A stretch of DNA of 64,000 bases from Salticus scenicus (lineage: Eukaryota > Arthropoda > Arachnida > Araneae > Salticidae): NCBI GenBank assembly GCA_963930645.1, contig OZ005654.1, forward strand, positions 43,020,686-43,084,685, read 5' to 3'. Of the stretch, positions 53,100 to 63,676 are shown piece after piece. Within the stretch, counting starts at the first letter, position 1; each line of letters opens with the position of its first letter. The translations under genes were made by a program, and so were the position numbers. Below the pieces are notes generated by a model. That model saw nothing but the letters and a program-made list of their open reading frames with translations. It did no database searches and was not told the origin of the DNA.

Positions 53100-53950
53100 C
53101 ATGTGACCTTCAACGCATCTTCAAGGACGGATCTGTAACTTGACGGATTCATTTATACAACATTTGTTTTTCCATGTAACCTATATATAGAATTGCTAAC
53201 GTACCCACATCTCATTTTGTCTCAACGTCTGCAGACGACAGTCATCTAAATATCCGTTTGGAAAAGCCTGGCTTGGCTCTCTAAACATTAGCATTGCTGG
53301 CCTATCGGGTCTAAAGAAATCATTGGGTCCGTCCATCCAAAATCGTGACCAGACTGCGGTATATCTAATAATGTTATCATGAAACTGATTTATGAAACGA
53401 CATGGCCATATCATTAGAATAGCTATCCAAAATTAGAATGGCCATCCAAAATTATTTGCGTGACCATTCGATCTCGTCCTGCGAAGTGTTGGATTTGCCA
53501 GCTCAGTATACCTATACCAATATTAGCTGGAACCGTAAAAATTTAAAAAGAGGCCTCGATAAAATTTGAAACAGACTGGGAGATAAACGTAGCAATTGAA
53601 TTGACCAGGAGATTCCCATATTGTAAAAATTTAAACGTAATTATGAAAATAGTATTAACGAGATAATGAATTTGCCAATGACAAATGAAAAGCTTAGAGA
53701 GTAGCGGCCAGATGATGGCTAAACTCGATACGGCATAAAGGAAATGGGTTTAGACATCAGGAGCTGGTTTATGCATGACCTTACAGTAGAAGAAATAAAT
53801 TCCACTCCCACCCACCCAAATAGATATACTATATATATACTATATGTATATAGACTACAGCGCCATCTACAATGAATTTGATTGGATAGAAAAACTAACT
53901 TTAAAAACCAACTGTGAAAAAAAAATACTCTCTAAAAAAAATACTCTCTG

Positions 53951-54013
<63 letters not shown>
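53951..54013. repeat. A(n)T(n) palindrome 25
   Basis: Left carries two AAAATACTCTCTGA words after AACCAACTGTG; right ACGGTTGGTTGGTTGAT, then TGTATAAATAGCGG. Mirror copy is palindrome 33. Confidence 0.9.
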
Positions 54014-54015
<2 letters not shown>

Positions 54016-55367
54016 GGTTGGTTGGTTGATTAGTTAATATATATTTTGTATAAATAGCGGCTCCGTACTCAAGCTACATTCATTCTGTCTTCTCCTAGCA
54101 CGTTTATTGAAAAAGCTTATTAGATAGTTTCTAGTTTATGTCTGACAAGTTTATAACAATACGCTATTTGGTCCTCACATTGAATTTGTAATGTCTGCAT
54201 GGTCCGTTTCAAATATCTACCGTTCATGGCCTCCTCGGTTCTACCTCTCAAGCATAATTCTCATGCGATTTTGTACGAATTGAAACACGAACGCACATAG
54301 CCTTTGAAACGTAAGATAATGTAGTTTATTCTATGTAGACGATTCATTTCTTTCGCCTGAAATACCTTGAAACGTTAAAAAATTGTCTTTACCCATGATT
54401 GTTTTCATACTGATGTCCATGAAAAAGTCTGAAGGCTTGTTTGAGACATGAAAAAGTTCAAGAGAGTATAAATGCTCGAATATTATCGCTGGCGACTGTC
54501 TCTTGTACCTGTGTTTATCGCAAGAACGATAGACTAGCTAAATTTACGGTACTTGAGGGTGGGAGCTAAAAATAGATCGGACCGACGTAAAAAATGTAGA
54601 AATTTTATAGGATCGGCTTTTATTTAAAATGTTTTACTGACGACTTGAAGATTATTTGGACTCATGTTGAGTAAATGAATCCGTCAAATTCTAGAAATCA
54701 TTAGGCCCATAGAAAATCGTGACCAATCATGCTATCATGAAACTGGTTTATGAAACGACAAGGCCATATTATTAGAATGTTCAACGTCTCTTTTGAGTGG
54801 GACAGTCATCTAGTTATCCGTAAAATGTTTTACCGTACAACGGAAGACTTGAAGATTTCGGGCATACCTTTAATCGCTACCGGATGGCTCTAATATTGGT
54901 ATTGGCCGAATGGCTAACATATCATTGTAAAATGGCTAACGTATCCAAATAATCATTGTGTATGACCAGCAACAGTCTGGCTTCATGATAATATTCTATA
55001 AAAAACCATGACCTGATTTCATGAAAACGTGCAACATCTTGTCCATACAATAGTCTATAAAATCTTGCTTTCAAAGCCAATATTGTATAAATTACGCTAT
55101 CCCATCCTATTTTAAAGGAAATGGGTTTAGACATCAGGAGCTGGTTTATGCATGACCTTACAGTAGAAGAAATAAATTCCACTCCCACCCACCCTAATAG
55201 ATATACTATATATATACTATATATATATAGACTACAGCGCCATCTACAATGAATTTGATTGGATAAAGAAATATAAATTTAGTAGCCATATGAGAAATAT
55301 AACTTTAGAAACCAACTGAGAAATATAACTTTAGAAACAAACTTAATCAACCAACCAACCAACTGTG
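54014..55367. other. Gene-free stretch in left arm
   Basis: It holds a + strand TATAAATAGC at about 54050, a 100 bp repeat copy (54463), 'aaaatgttttaccgtacaac' at about 54823 and a 190 bp repeat copy (55073). The - strand open frame at 54922-55188 starts with GTG, runs across the repeat and is not kept in the other copies. Confidence 0.6.

Positions 55368-55438
<71 letters not shown>
55368..55438. repeat. A(n)T(n) palindrome 26
   Basis: Left AACCAACCAACCAACTGTG; right AATGTGACCTTCAACAC. Centre ATATAT. Mirror copy is palindrome 32. Confidence 0.9.
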
Positions 55439-55441
<3 letters not shown>

Positions 55442-56035
55442 GTGACCTTCAACACATCTTCAAGGACAGAGTGGTATTTTGTAACTTGACGGATTCATTT
55501 ATACAACATTAGTTTTTCCGTGTAACCTATATATAGAATCGCTAACGTACCCACATCTCATTTTGTCTCGACGTCTGCCGACAACAGTCATCTAAATATC
55601 CGTTTGGAAAGCCTGGCTTGGCTCTATATAAACATTAGCATTGCTGGCCTACCAGGTTTAAAGAAATCCATCCAAAGTTATTTTCGTGACCAGGGTCTGG
55701 AACCTCAAGGTTTCCCAAAATTCATTTTAAATGAAACGTGGCACATTCGTCGTGTCGATCTTAAAACGTGAATCGCTTGGCCATCCAAGAGGCCTTAATA
55801 AAATTGAGTGCATCCCAAAACAGGTGCCATGACAAATCGATGTGTACGTTTGAAAACTGAATTTGTTACAGCAGATTTTCAGAATACCTATACCAATAGG
55901 ATGTCTAAACCCGATACGCCGAAATAGCGATTAGAATGTTGGGAGACGAATTGAGGTACATAGTATATTTTATAACAGTTTTACAAGCCATCTGCATAAT
56001 CATATAAATTTTCAGCACCTATAATTGAGTATGAA

Positions 56036-56130
56036 ATAAAATATTTTTTTTATCTGTATTTAAACATGCAGACATTTCCGCGAAGCGGAAATGTCTGCAT
56101 GTTTAAATACAGATAAAAAAAATATTTTAT
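56036..56130. repeat. hr-like palindrome P5
   Basis: Same arms as P1, centre CCGCGAAGCGG. Its mirror is P6. Confidence 0.9.
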
Positions 56131-56567
56131 TTCTATTTCTTTTAAATTCTAATGTCTAAATTTACAATATTAGGATATTTTTTAAAAATTTATAGAATAC
56201 TCACAGGTTACATTTTGTTTTTTTCGAAAACGATAGAGGGGCTTAAGCTTTGAAAATATTAAATGGACTCTCTCCAAGCAACAATTTTATTTTCTTAAAT
56301 GTAACTTAATTTTTTCGTTTTTACAGATTACCTTATGAAGGCTCAGTCTTTGAAAATAATGACTGGATCTATATAAGCATTAGCAAAATCATTTAAATAC
56401 TAATGTCTAAATTTACAATATTAGAATAAAATCTTGTAAATTGACAGGATACTCATGGGTTGGATTTGTTTTTCTCGACAACTTGAAGATTATTTGGAAA
56501 AGAACTAATGTTGAATAAATTAAATTAGTTTCGTCAAGTCCGTCCTTGAAGTTGCGTCAAGGTCACA

Positions 56568-56569
<2 letters not shown>

Positions 56570-56632
<63 letters not shown>
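56570..56632. repeat. A(n)T(n) palindrome 27
   Basis: Left GCGTCAAGGTCACACT; right GAAATGTGTCCTTGAGCA (TCAAGGACACAT variant), then a - to + TATATATAG on each side. Mirror copy is palindrome 31. Confidence 0.9.
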
Positions 56633-56633
<1 letters not shown>

Positions 56634-57042
56634 AAATGTGTCCTTGAGCATATCTTCAAGGACGGACTTCATTTATTCGATATTAGTTTTTTTCGTTTGA
56701 TCTATATATAGAATGGCTAACGTACCCACATTGTCTCGCCAACAACAGTCTAGTAAAATCTTTTAAATTCTAATGTCTAAATTTACAATATTAGCATAAA
56801 GTCTTGTAAATTAAATCTGCTGCGTCTTGCTGTAAAAATATACATTCTGTATGTCGATTCAAGTCATAGCTGCGATCTTCTTCTGTGGCTAATCTTTCAG
56901 CATTTGATTTTTCCAACGTCGGCACTAATTTTCAAATACGCAGATCCGTTGTAATATTTAAGTCATTAGTTTTATCGTTTTCTGGAATCCATTCTTTGCG
57001 TTGTCTTCAAGATTTTGTATAGGATATATATTAACGAAGCCA

Positions 57043-57288
57043 TTAATGCCATATGAATTCTTTGTAAGCAAGAAACCTTAAATATTTTTTATTGAAGATT
57101 TCAGCATCACTTGCCTCGTTTCTACAATATGGACAACGCTTCGAAAATTTAAACCAAACCATGATGCATTGCATGTGAAAAGTATGGTTGCATGACAATC
57201 TGAGACCTTTTCGTTTAAACAGTCTTATGGTTCTCAGACATATGGAACACTCAAGCTTAGATGCGTCGGACTTGGGTGCAGACATCAT
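57043..57288 (-). CDS. RING-H2 finger protein, 81 aa (copy 1)
   Basis: MMSAPKSDASKLECSICLRT opens the protein. A perfect RING-H2 follows: C14-x2-C17-x15-C33-x-H35-x2-H38-x2-C41-x10-C52-x2-C55, with W45 and P53 in the usual places. RING-H2 proteins act as E3 ubiquitin ligases with an E2 partner. There is no other domain, which is minimal for the family. The - strand TATATAAA at 57336-57343 is 48 bases before the ATG. An identical copy lies at 60361-60606 on the + strand in the other arm. Confidence 0.88.
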   Translation of the reverse strand: MMSAPKSDASKLECSICLRTIRLFKRKGLRLSCNHTFHMQCIMVWFKFSKRCPYCRNEASDAEIFNKKYLRFLAYKEFIWH

Positions 57289-57335
57289 AGAAACGCTTAA
57301 AAGCAGAAATGATTCGATAGCGCTGAGCTCTGGAC

Positions 57336-57343
57336 TTTATATA
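57336..57343 (-). promoter_or_regulatory. TATA box of RING-H2 copy 1
   Basis: - strand TATATAAA, with CTCAGCGC near the expected start site. A further TATAAATAAC word at about 57396 lies upstream. Confidence 0.75.
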
Positions 57344-57408
57344 CTGATAAACGTTACATAAACGTTTTCCTTGAAAACAGGATGTGATAAAGTTATTTAT
57401 AGGCTGTG

Positions 57409-57530
57409 GAACACTCAAGCTTAGATGCGTCGGACTTGGGTGCAGACATCATAGAAACGCTTAAAAGCACAAATGATTCGATAGCGCTGAGCTCTGGACT
57501 TTATATACTGATAAACGTTTTCCAGGAAAA
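57409..57530 (-). pseudogene. Truncated duplicate of the RING-H2 5' end
   Basis: Repeats 57247-57370 almost exactly: promoter, ATGATG and about the first 15 codons. It is then cut where the inverted-repeat arm begins at 57408, so the break coincides with the arm boundary. Confidence 0.8.
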
Positions 57531-57565
57531 CATATATATAGCCAGTCAAGATTCAAGGTCACACG

Positions 57566-57586
57566 AAAAAAAAAAAAAAAAAAAAA

Positions 57587-57625
<39 letters not shown>
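57566..57625. repeat. A(n)T(n) palindrome 28
   Basis: Flanks extend the mirror far out: ATATATAGCCAGTCAAG...TTCAAGGTCACACG on the left against CGTGTGGCCTTGAA..CTTGACTGGCTATATAT on the right. TATA boxes themselves are part of the inverted repeat. Confidence 0.92.
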
Positions 57626-57724
57626 CGTGTGGCCTTGAAACTTGACTGGCTATATATAATTATCTATTTGTCTCCACACTCTTATTGTCTCTCAACATTT
57701 GTCAGCAACGGTTGTCTAGTTATT

Positions 57725-57772
57725 ATGTCTCGTAATGTGTTTGAGCAATATGATAAAATTGAAACGGGCTGA
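57725..57772 (+). pseudogene. Orphan leader with 15-codon MSRN frame
   Basis: The leader CAGCAACGGTTGTCTAG precedes ATGTCTCGTAATGTG. The frame reads MSRNVFEQYDKIETG and stops at TGA. It is the longest of the aborted members of this group. Confidence 0.55.
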
Positions 57773-57779
57773 CCTGTAT

Positions 57780-59187
57780 CTGCATTACATTATATATTTA
57801 ACCTAAATATGGCTGCAATATCTTCGATCCGCTATAGAAATGCCTATGGCTTGGGTTGGCTATACATAATCATTAGCTTTGCTGGCTATTATAAAATTTT
57901 TCAAGTTCAGACACACTTTTTTAACAACACGTTTTACAGACTACCATCTGAGGGCTTAATATAAGAAACGATATATATACTAAATATTTTACTTAAAAAC
58001 AAAATATAGCCTCTCTATAGATGCTCGAAGGTTTTTGAATGAATTTAAACCATGCAAATATTGCTTATATTATATTTCTACATACTTTTTTGCTCTCTAC
58101 ATTCTGCCGCGCTTGCTCGTGGCTTTTTGTTACACATATGCCCTTTGTTTGTTCAATGCTCGAGGCTTTTTGTTTTGCTCAAATTTGCCCAACTATTTGT
58201 TTGTTCAATGCTCGAGGCTTTTTGTTTTGCTCAAATTTGCCCAACTATTTGTTTGTTTAAAGCTCGAGGTTTTTGTTACATATATCCCCCCTTATTTGTT
58301 CAACGCTCTATACATTAAGATATGCTTTAAAAATTATGCAGTCAGTGCTCGATTCATTAATTCATGCTTTAACCATTATGCAGTCGCTGCTCGAAGCCTC
58401 TTTTGGTCATATACATTTTACGGGAATTCAACACCCTAGTTTTGACCACGAAAATTTAAAACCTGTTCCAGTACTAAAACGGTATCGTATACGATAACAT
58501 AAATATTTATGTCTTTTTCAAAAATCATTTTTTCTAATTTGAAAGACAAAACGCTACATATTTTCTAATCGAGTACCATGTAACCTCTGAGACCAACTCT
58601 GGCATTATAAAAAATGATGTATTTAGTCGCAAAAATTAGAAAAAATGACCTTAGGGATCAGAGTATCAAATCTATAAAATAGCGACTCTTGTTGGTAAAA
58701 TATTAATAACAAAATACATTTCGTATAAAACTGTCTATTTAAAAATGGAAATATCCAAACGATGCAGATATCGACTCATTGTTTCAAATTAACGTCAAAT
58801 TTATGTAAACTAATATTTTATTTGTAAACTGATTTAACACATCTCAATCCTATATTTGAAGAAACAGTATACCGTTACATTTTTAATGATCCATTTCTTA
58901 AGCTTCACATTGTCAATTTCTAACTTTAAAAAAAACAATTTCAAAATTTTTTTTTCTAAGTTTTACAGATTTTCAAATCAGGGTTTAGACTTTGATATTT
59001 TCAATTGGACTTTATTTTGTTACGCGTTTCAGAAAATGTACTGTAAGATATCAGATAGAAAATTTTGACAAATTTGAAAGTACAGACGGAGACATGATAA
59101 CTTGAAAACTGTTGTTGGCAGATGTCGAGAGAGAATGATGTGTGGGCATGTTAGCCATCCTATATATATCAAAGCCACGCCCACCTT
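57780..59187. other. Loop region, gene-free stretch
   Basis: It contains a duplicated ~58 bp unit (58147-58262) and AT-rich sequence with several hydrophobic open frames that come from base composition. The + strand frame at 58035-58439 starts at TTG, overlaps the duplication and has no promoter at the usual distance. A - strand orphan promoter lies at about 59100-59170. Confidence 0.55.
58147..58262. repeat. ~58 bp direct repeat, two copies
   Basis: 'tttgttcaatgctcgaggct' through 'gcccaactatttgtttgtt' occurs twice in direct succession, with a third partial copy ('aaagctcgaggttttt') after it. Confidence 0.9.
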
Positions 59188-59206
59188 AAAAAAAAAAAAA
59201 AAAAAA

Positions 59207-59244
<38 letters not shown>
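59188..59244. repeat. A(n)T(n) palindrome 29
   Basis: Left AAAGCCACGCCCACCTT; right CGTGTGACCTTGACGC. It faces the 3' end of the - strand coiled-coil gene at 59569, 324 bases away. Confidence 0.9.
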
Positions 59245-59568
59245 CGTGTGACCTTGACGCAACTTCAAGGACGAACTTGACGAAGCAAACTTCATTTATT
59301 CAACATTAGTTCTTTTCCAAATAATCTTCAAGTTGTCGAAAAGACCAAATCCAACCCGTGAGTATCCTATAAATTTACAAGATTTTATTCTAATGTTGTA
59401 AATTTAGGCATTAGAATTTAAATGATTTTGCTAATGCTTATATAAATTCACGACACCAGTCACGGTTAATATATTTGACATTACATATTTGTACAAGGCT
59501 TGAAAAAAATAAAATTGGTAGAATTAAAAAAAAAGACATTCACTGTCAGTGCTTAGAAAATGCTCCTT

Positions 59569-59985
59569 TTAATATGCTAACAATTTTCGTTTAAGCGTTG
59601 CAATTTTAAATTTTAAGTCTGCAATTTTGTATTTTATGTTGCCTGTCTCTCTTTCAATGTTGGCAATATCTAATTTTAAGTTGACACTTTCTAATTTTAA
59701 GTCTTCAATATCTGTTTTCAAGATGATATTTTCTTCCCTCAAGCTGATAATTTCCTTTTCTGAGGTGTTTTTATTCCCTTTCAAATCATTTATTTCGCCA
59801 TGTATATTAGAAAGAAATTCATAAAAACATCTATGTTCACTTTGGACACGTACCAGCTTTTCTTTTAATTCTACGTTTTCTTTTTCGACAGATTCCACCT
59901 TTAATTTCAACTTTTGCATTGCGCTTTCGTTACGTGCTTGAAAAATGCTAAAACTAGAATTTTTTACATTTTCGTTGTCAGCCAT
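59569..59985 (-). CDS. Coiled-coil protein, 138 aa
   Basis: The ATG at 59985 (MADNENVKNSSFSIFQARNE) is chosen because MADN matches the MMADN start of the 46945/47782 proteins and follows the promoter. An upstream in-frame codon at 60009 is not ATG-led. From about residue 25 the protein is one long coiled coil (KLKLKVESVEKENVELKEKL and on) with frequent I/L heptads and no other domain. The - strand TATATATAAA at 60056-60065 is about 70 bases upstream. It is probably a distant member of the zinc-finger/coiled-coil family lacking fingers, but the coil gives no firm proof. Confidence 0.65.
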   Translation of the reverse strand: MADNENVKNSSFSIFQARNESAMQKLKLKVESVEKENVELKEKLVRVQSEHRCFYEFLSNIHGEINDLKGNKNTSEKEIISLREENIILKTDIEDLKLESVNLKLDIANIERETGNIKYKIADLKFKIATLKRKLLAY

Positions 59986-60055
59986 CTTTAATATGACAAG
60001 GTGTGGCAATGTCGGCTGACCGAAACAAGTTGCGACAATACGTCGCTTACACGGG

Positions 60056-60065
60056 TTTATATATA
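60056..60065 (-). promoter_or_regulatory. TATA box of the loop coiled-coil gene
   Basis: - strand TATATATAAA, with a GGGCGGAGC box (GCTCCGCCCACGC on the + strand at 60089) between it and palindrome 30. Confidence 0.7.
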
Positions 60066-60103
60066 GCCAAGTCAGTGCTTAGAAAATGCTCCGCCCACGC
60101 AAC

Positions 60104-60106
<3 letters not shown>

Positions 60107-60172
<66 letters not shown>
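60107..60172. repeat. A(n)T(n) palindrome 30
   Basis: Left CTCCGCCCACGCAACCAT; right CAAGGTCGTATAATTT, then a + strand CACGTGGGCGGAGC. The GC-type box is thus on both sides. Confidence 0.9.
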
Positions 60173-60305
60173 CAAGGTCGTATAATTTTTTATAGGGTCA
60201 CGTGGGCGGAGCATATTATAAGTACTGACAGTGAAAATATCACAGCCTATAAATAACTTTATCACATCCTGTTTTCAAGGAAAACGTTTATGTAACGTTT
60301 ATCAG

Positions 60306-60313
60306 TATATAAA
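60306..60313 (+). promoter_or_regulatory. TATA box of RING-H2 copy 2
   Basis: TATATAAA, mirror of 57336-57343, 48 bases before the ATG. Confidence 0.75.
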
Positions 60314-60360
60314 GTCCAGAGCTCAGCGCTATCGAATCATTTCTGCTTTTAAGCGTTTCT

Positions 60361-60606
60361 ATGATGTCTGCACCCAAGTCCGACGCATCTAAGCTTGAGT
60401 GTTCCATATGTCTGAGAACCATAAGACTGTTTAAACGAAAAGGTCTCAGATTGTCATGCAACCATACTTTTCACATGCAATGCATCATGGTTTGGTTTAA
60501 ATTTTCGAAGCGTTGTCCATATTGTAGAAACGAGGCAAGTGATGCTGAAATCTTCAATAAAAAATATTTAAGGTTTCTTGCTTACAAAGAATTCATATGG
60601 CATTAA
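60361..60606 (+). CDS. RING-H2 finger protein, 81 aa (copy 2)
   Basis: Identical in protein sequence to the - strand copy at 57043-57288; all eight zinc ligands are intact. The identity of both copies, including flanks, means either very recent duplication, gene conversion between arms, or one sequence placed twice by the assembler. Role as stated for copy 1 (ubiquitin ligase by motif). Confidence 0.88.
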   Translation: MMSAPKSDASKLECSICLRTIRLFKRKGLRLSCNHTFHMQCIMVWFKFSKRCPYCRNEASDAEIFNKKYLRFLAYKEFIWH

Positions 60607-61015
60607 TGGCTTCGTTAATATATATCCTATACAAAATCTTGAAGACAACGCAAAGAATGGATTCCAGAAAACGATAAAACTAATGACTTAAATATTACAA
60701 CGGATCTGCGTATTTGAAAATTAGTGCCGACGTTGGAAAAATCAAATGCTGAAAGATTAGCCACAGAAGAAGATCGCAGCTATGACTTGAATCGACATAC
60801 AGAATGTATATTTTTACAGCAAGACGCAGCAGATTTAATTTACAAGACTTTATGCTAATATTGTAAATTTAGACATTAGAATTTAAAAGATTTTACTAGA
60901 CTGTTGTTGGCGAGACAATGTGGGTACGTTAGCCATTCTATATATAGATCAAACGAAAAAAACTAATATCGAATAAATGAAGTCCGTCCTTGAAGATATG
61001 CTCAAGGACACATTT

Positions 61016-61016
<1 letters not shown>

Positions 61017-61051
<35 letters not shown>

Positions 61052-61071
61052 TTTTTTTTTTTTTTTTTTTT
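61017..61071. repeat. A(n)T(n) palindrome 31
   Basis: Mirror of palindrome 27, slightly shorter runs. Confidence 0.9.
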
Positions 61072-61510
61072 AGTGTGACCTTGACGCAACTTCAAGGACG
61101 GACTTGACGAAACTAATTTAATTTATTCAACATTAGTTCTTTTCCAAATAATCTTCAAGTTGTCGAGAAAACCAAATCCAACCCATGAGTATCCTGTCAA
61201 TTTACAAGATTTTATTCTAATATTGTAAATTTAGACATTAGTATTTAAATGATTTTGCTAATGCTTATATAGATCCAGTCATTATTTTCAAAGACTGAGC
61301 CTTCATAAGGTAATCTGTAAAAACGAAAAAATTAAGTTACATTTAAGAAAATAAAATTGTTGCTTGGAGAGAGTCCATTTAATATTTTCAAAGCTTAAGC
61401 CCCTCTATCGTTTTCGAAAAAAACAAAATGTAACCTGTGAGTATTCTATAAATTTTTAAAAAATATCCTAATATTGTAAATTTAGACATTAGAATTTAAA
61501 AGAAATAGAA

Positions 61511-61605
61511 ATAAAATATTTTTTTTATCTGTATTTAAACATGCAGACATTTCCGCTTCGCGGAAATGTCTGCATGTTTAAATACAGATAAAAAAAATAT
61601 TTTAT
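61511..61605. repeat. hr-like palindrome P6
   Basis: Mirror copy of P5, centre CCGCTTCGCGG. Confidence 0.9.
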
Positions 61606-62202
61606 TTCATACTCAATTATAGGTGCTGAAAATTTATATGATTATGCAGATGGCTTGTAAAACTGTTATAAAATATACTATGTACCTCAATTCGTCTCCC
61701 AACATTCTAATCGCTATTTCGGCGTATCGGGTTTAGACATCCTATTGGTATAGGTATTCTGAAAATCTGCTGTAACAAATTCAGTTTTCAAACGTACACA
61801 TCGATTTGTCATGGCACCTGTTTTGGGATGCACTCAATTTTATTAAGGCCTCTTGGATGGCCAAGCGATTCACGTTTTAAGATCGACACGACGAATGTGC
61901 CACGTTTCATTTAAAATGAATTTTGGGAAACCTTGAGGTTCCAGACCCTGGTCACGAAAATAACTTTGGATGGATTTCTTTAAACCTGGTAGGCCAGCAA
62001 TGCTAATGTTTATATAGAGCCAAGCCAGGCTTTCCAAACGGATATTTAGATGACTGTTGTCGGCAGACGTCGAGACAAAATGAGATGTGGGTACGTTAGC
62101 GATTCTATATATAGGTTACACGGAAAAACTAATGTTGTATAAATGAATCCGTCAAGTTACAAAATACCACTCTGTCCTTGAAGATGTGTTGAAGGTCACA
62201 TT

Positions 62203-62225
62203 AAAAAAAAAAAAAAAAAAAAAAA

Positions 62226-62258
<33 letters not shown>
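62203..62258. repeat. A(n)T(n) palindrome 32
   Basis: Mirror of palindrome 26 but about 15 bases shorter; this accounts for much of the arm-length difference. Confidence 0.9.
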
Positions 62259-63611
62259 CACAGTTGGTTGGTTGGTTGATTAAGTTTGTTTCTAAAGTTA
62301 TATTTCTCAGTTGGTTTCTAAAGTTATATTTCTCATATGGCTACTAAATTTATATTTCTTTATCCAATCAAATTCATTGTAGATGGCGCTGTAGTCTATA
62401 TATATATAGTATATATATAGTATATCTATTAGGGTGGGTGGGAGTGGAATTTATTTCTTCTACTGTAAGGTCATGCATAAACCAGCTCCTGATGTCTAAA
62501 CCCATTTCCTTTAAAATAGGATGGGATAGCGTAATTTATACAATATTGGCTTTGAAAGCAAGATTTTATAGACTATTGTATGGACAAGATGTTGCACGTT
62601 TTCATGAAATCAGGTCATGGTTTTTTATAGAATATTATCATGAAGCCAGACTGTTGCTGGTCATACACAATGATTATTTGGATACGTTAGCCATTTTACA
62701 ATGATATGTTAGCCATTCGGCCAATACCAATATTAGAGCCATCCGGTAGCGATTAAAGGTATGCCCGAAATCTTCAAGTCTTCCGTTGTACGGTAAAACA
62801 TTTTACGGATAACTAGATGACTGTCCCACTCAAAAGAGACGTTGAACATTCTAATAATATGGCCTTGTCGTTTCATAAACCAGTTTCATGATAGCATGAT
62901 TGGTCACGATTTTCTATGGGCCTAATGATTTCTAGAATTTGACGGATTCATTTACTCAACATGAGTCCAAATAATCTTCAAGTCGTCAGTAAAACATTTT
63001 AAATAAAAGCCGATCCTATAAAATTTCTACATTTTTTACGTCGGTCCGATCTATTTTTAGCTCCCACCCTCAAGTACCGTAAATTTAGCTAGTCTATCGT
63101 TCTTGCGATAAACACAGGTACAAGAGACAGTCGCCAGCGATAATATTCGAGCATTTATACTCTCTTGAACTTTTTCATGTCTCAAACAAGCCTTCAGACT
63201 TTTTCATGGACATCAGTATGAAAACAATCATGGGTAAAGACAATTTTTTAACGTTTCAAGGTATTTCAGGCGAAAGAAATGAATCGTCTACATAGAATAA
63301 ACTACATTATCTTACGTTTCAAAGGCTATGTGCGTTCGTGTTTCAATTCGTACAAAATCGCATGAGAATTATGCTTGAGAGGTAGAACCGAGGAGGCCAT
63401 GAACGGTAGATATTTGAAACGGACCATGCAGACATTACAAATTCAATGTGAGGACCAAATAGCGTATTGTTATAAACTTGTCAGACATAAACTAGAAACT
63501 ATCTAATAAGCTTTTTCAATAAACGTGCTAGGAGAAGACAGAATGAATGTAGCTTGAGTACGGAGCCGCTATTTATACAAAATATATATTAACTAATCAA
63601 CCAACCAACCG

Positions 63612-63654
<43 letters not shown>

Positions 63655-63676
63655 TTTTTTTTTTTTTTTTTTTTTT
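63612..63676. repeat. A(n)T(n) palindrome 33
   Basis: Mirror of palindrome 25, with two AGAGAGTATTTTTTT words on the right side. Confidence 0.9.

Larger units (their letters stand above)
53630..57408. repeat. Left arm of large inverted repeat
   Basis: It is the reverse complement of 60241-64000; matching positions sum to about 117649 near the loop and about 117626 further out. The only differences I noticed are in A/T run lengths and single-base homopolymer counts. The right copy runs to the window edge, so the arms are at least 3.76 kb. The arms contain the RING-H2 gene, palindromes 25-27 and their mirror copies, and P5/P6. Confidence 0.92.

Noticed and set aside
54922..55188. 88-codon - strand open frame, with an identical mirror at 62438-62704
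   Set aside because: It starts with GTG and runs through the 190 bp repeat. Other copies of that repeat carry stops or frameshifts at the same place, and no TATA box lies at the usual distance. The identity of the two copies only reflects the inverted repeat.
58035..58439. 134-codon + strand open frame rich in Phe, Leu and Cys
   Set aside because: It begins at TTG, overlaps a direct DNA repeat that is open in three frames, and its composition follows from T-rich DNA.
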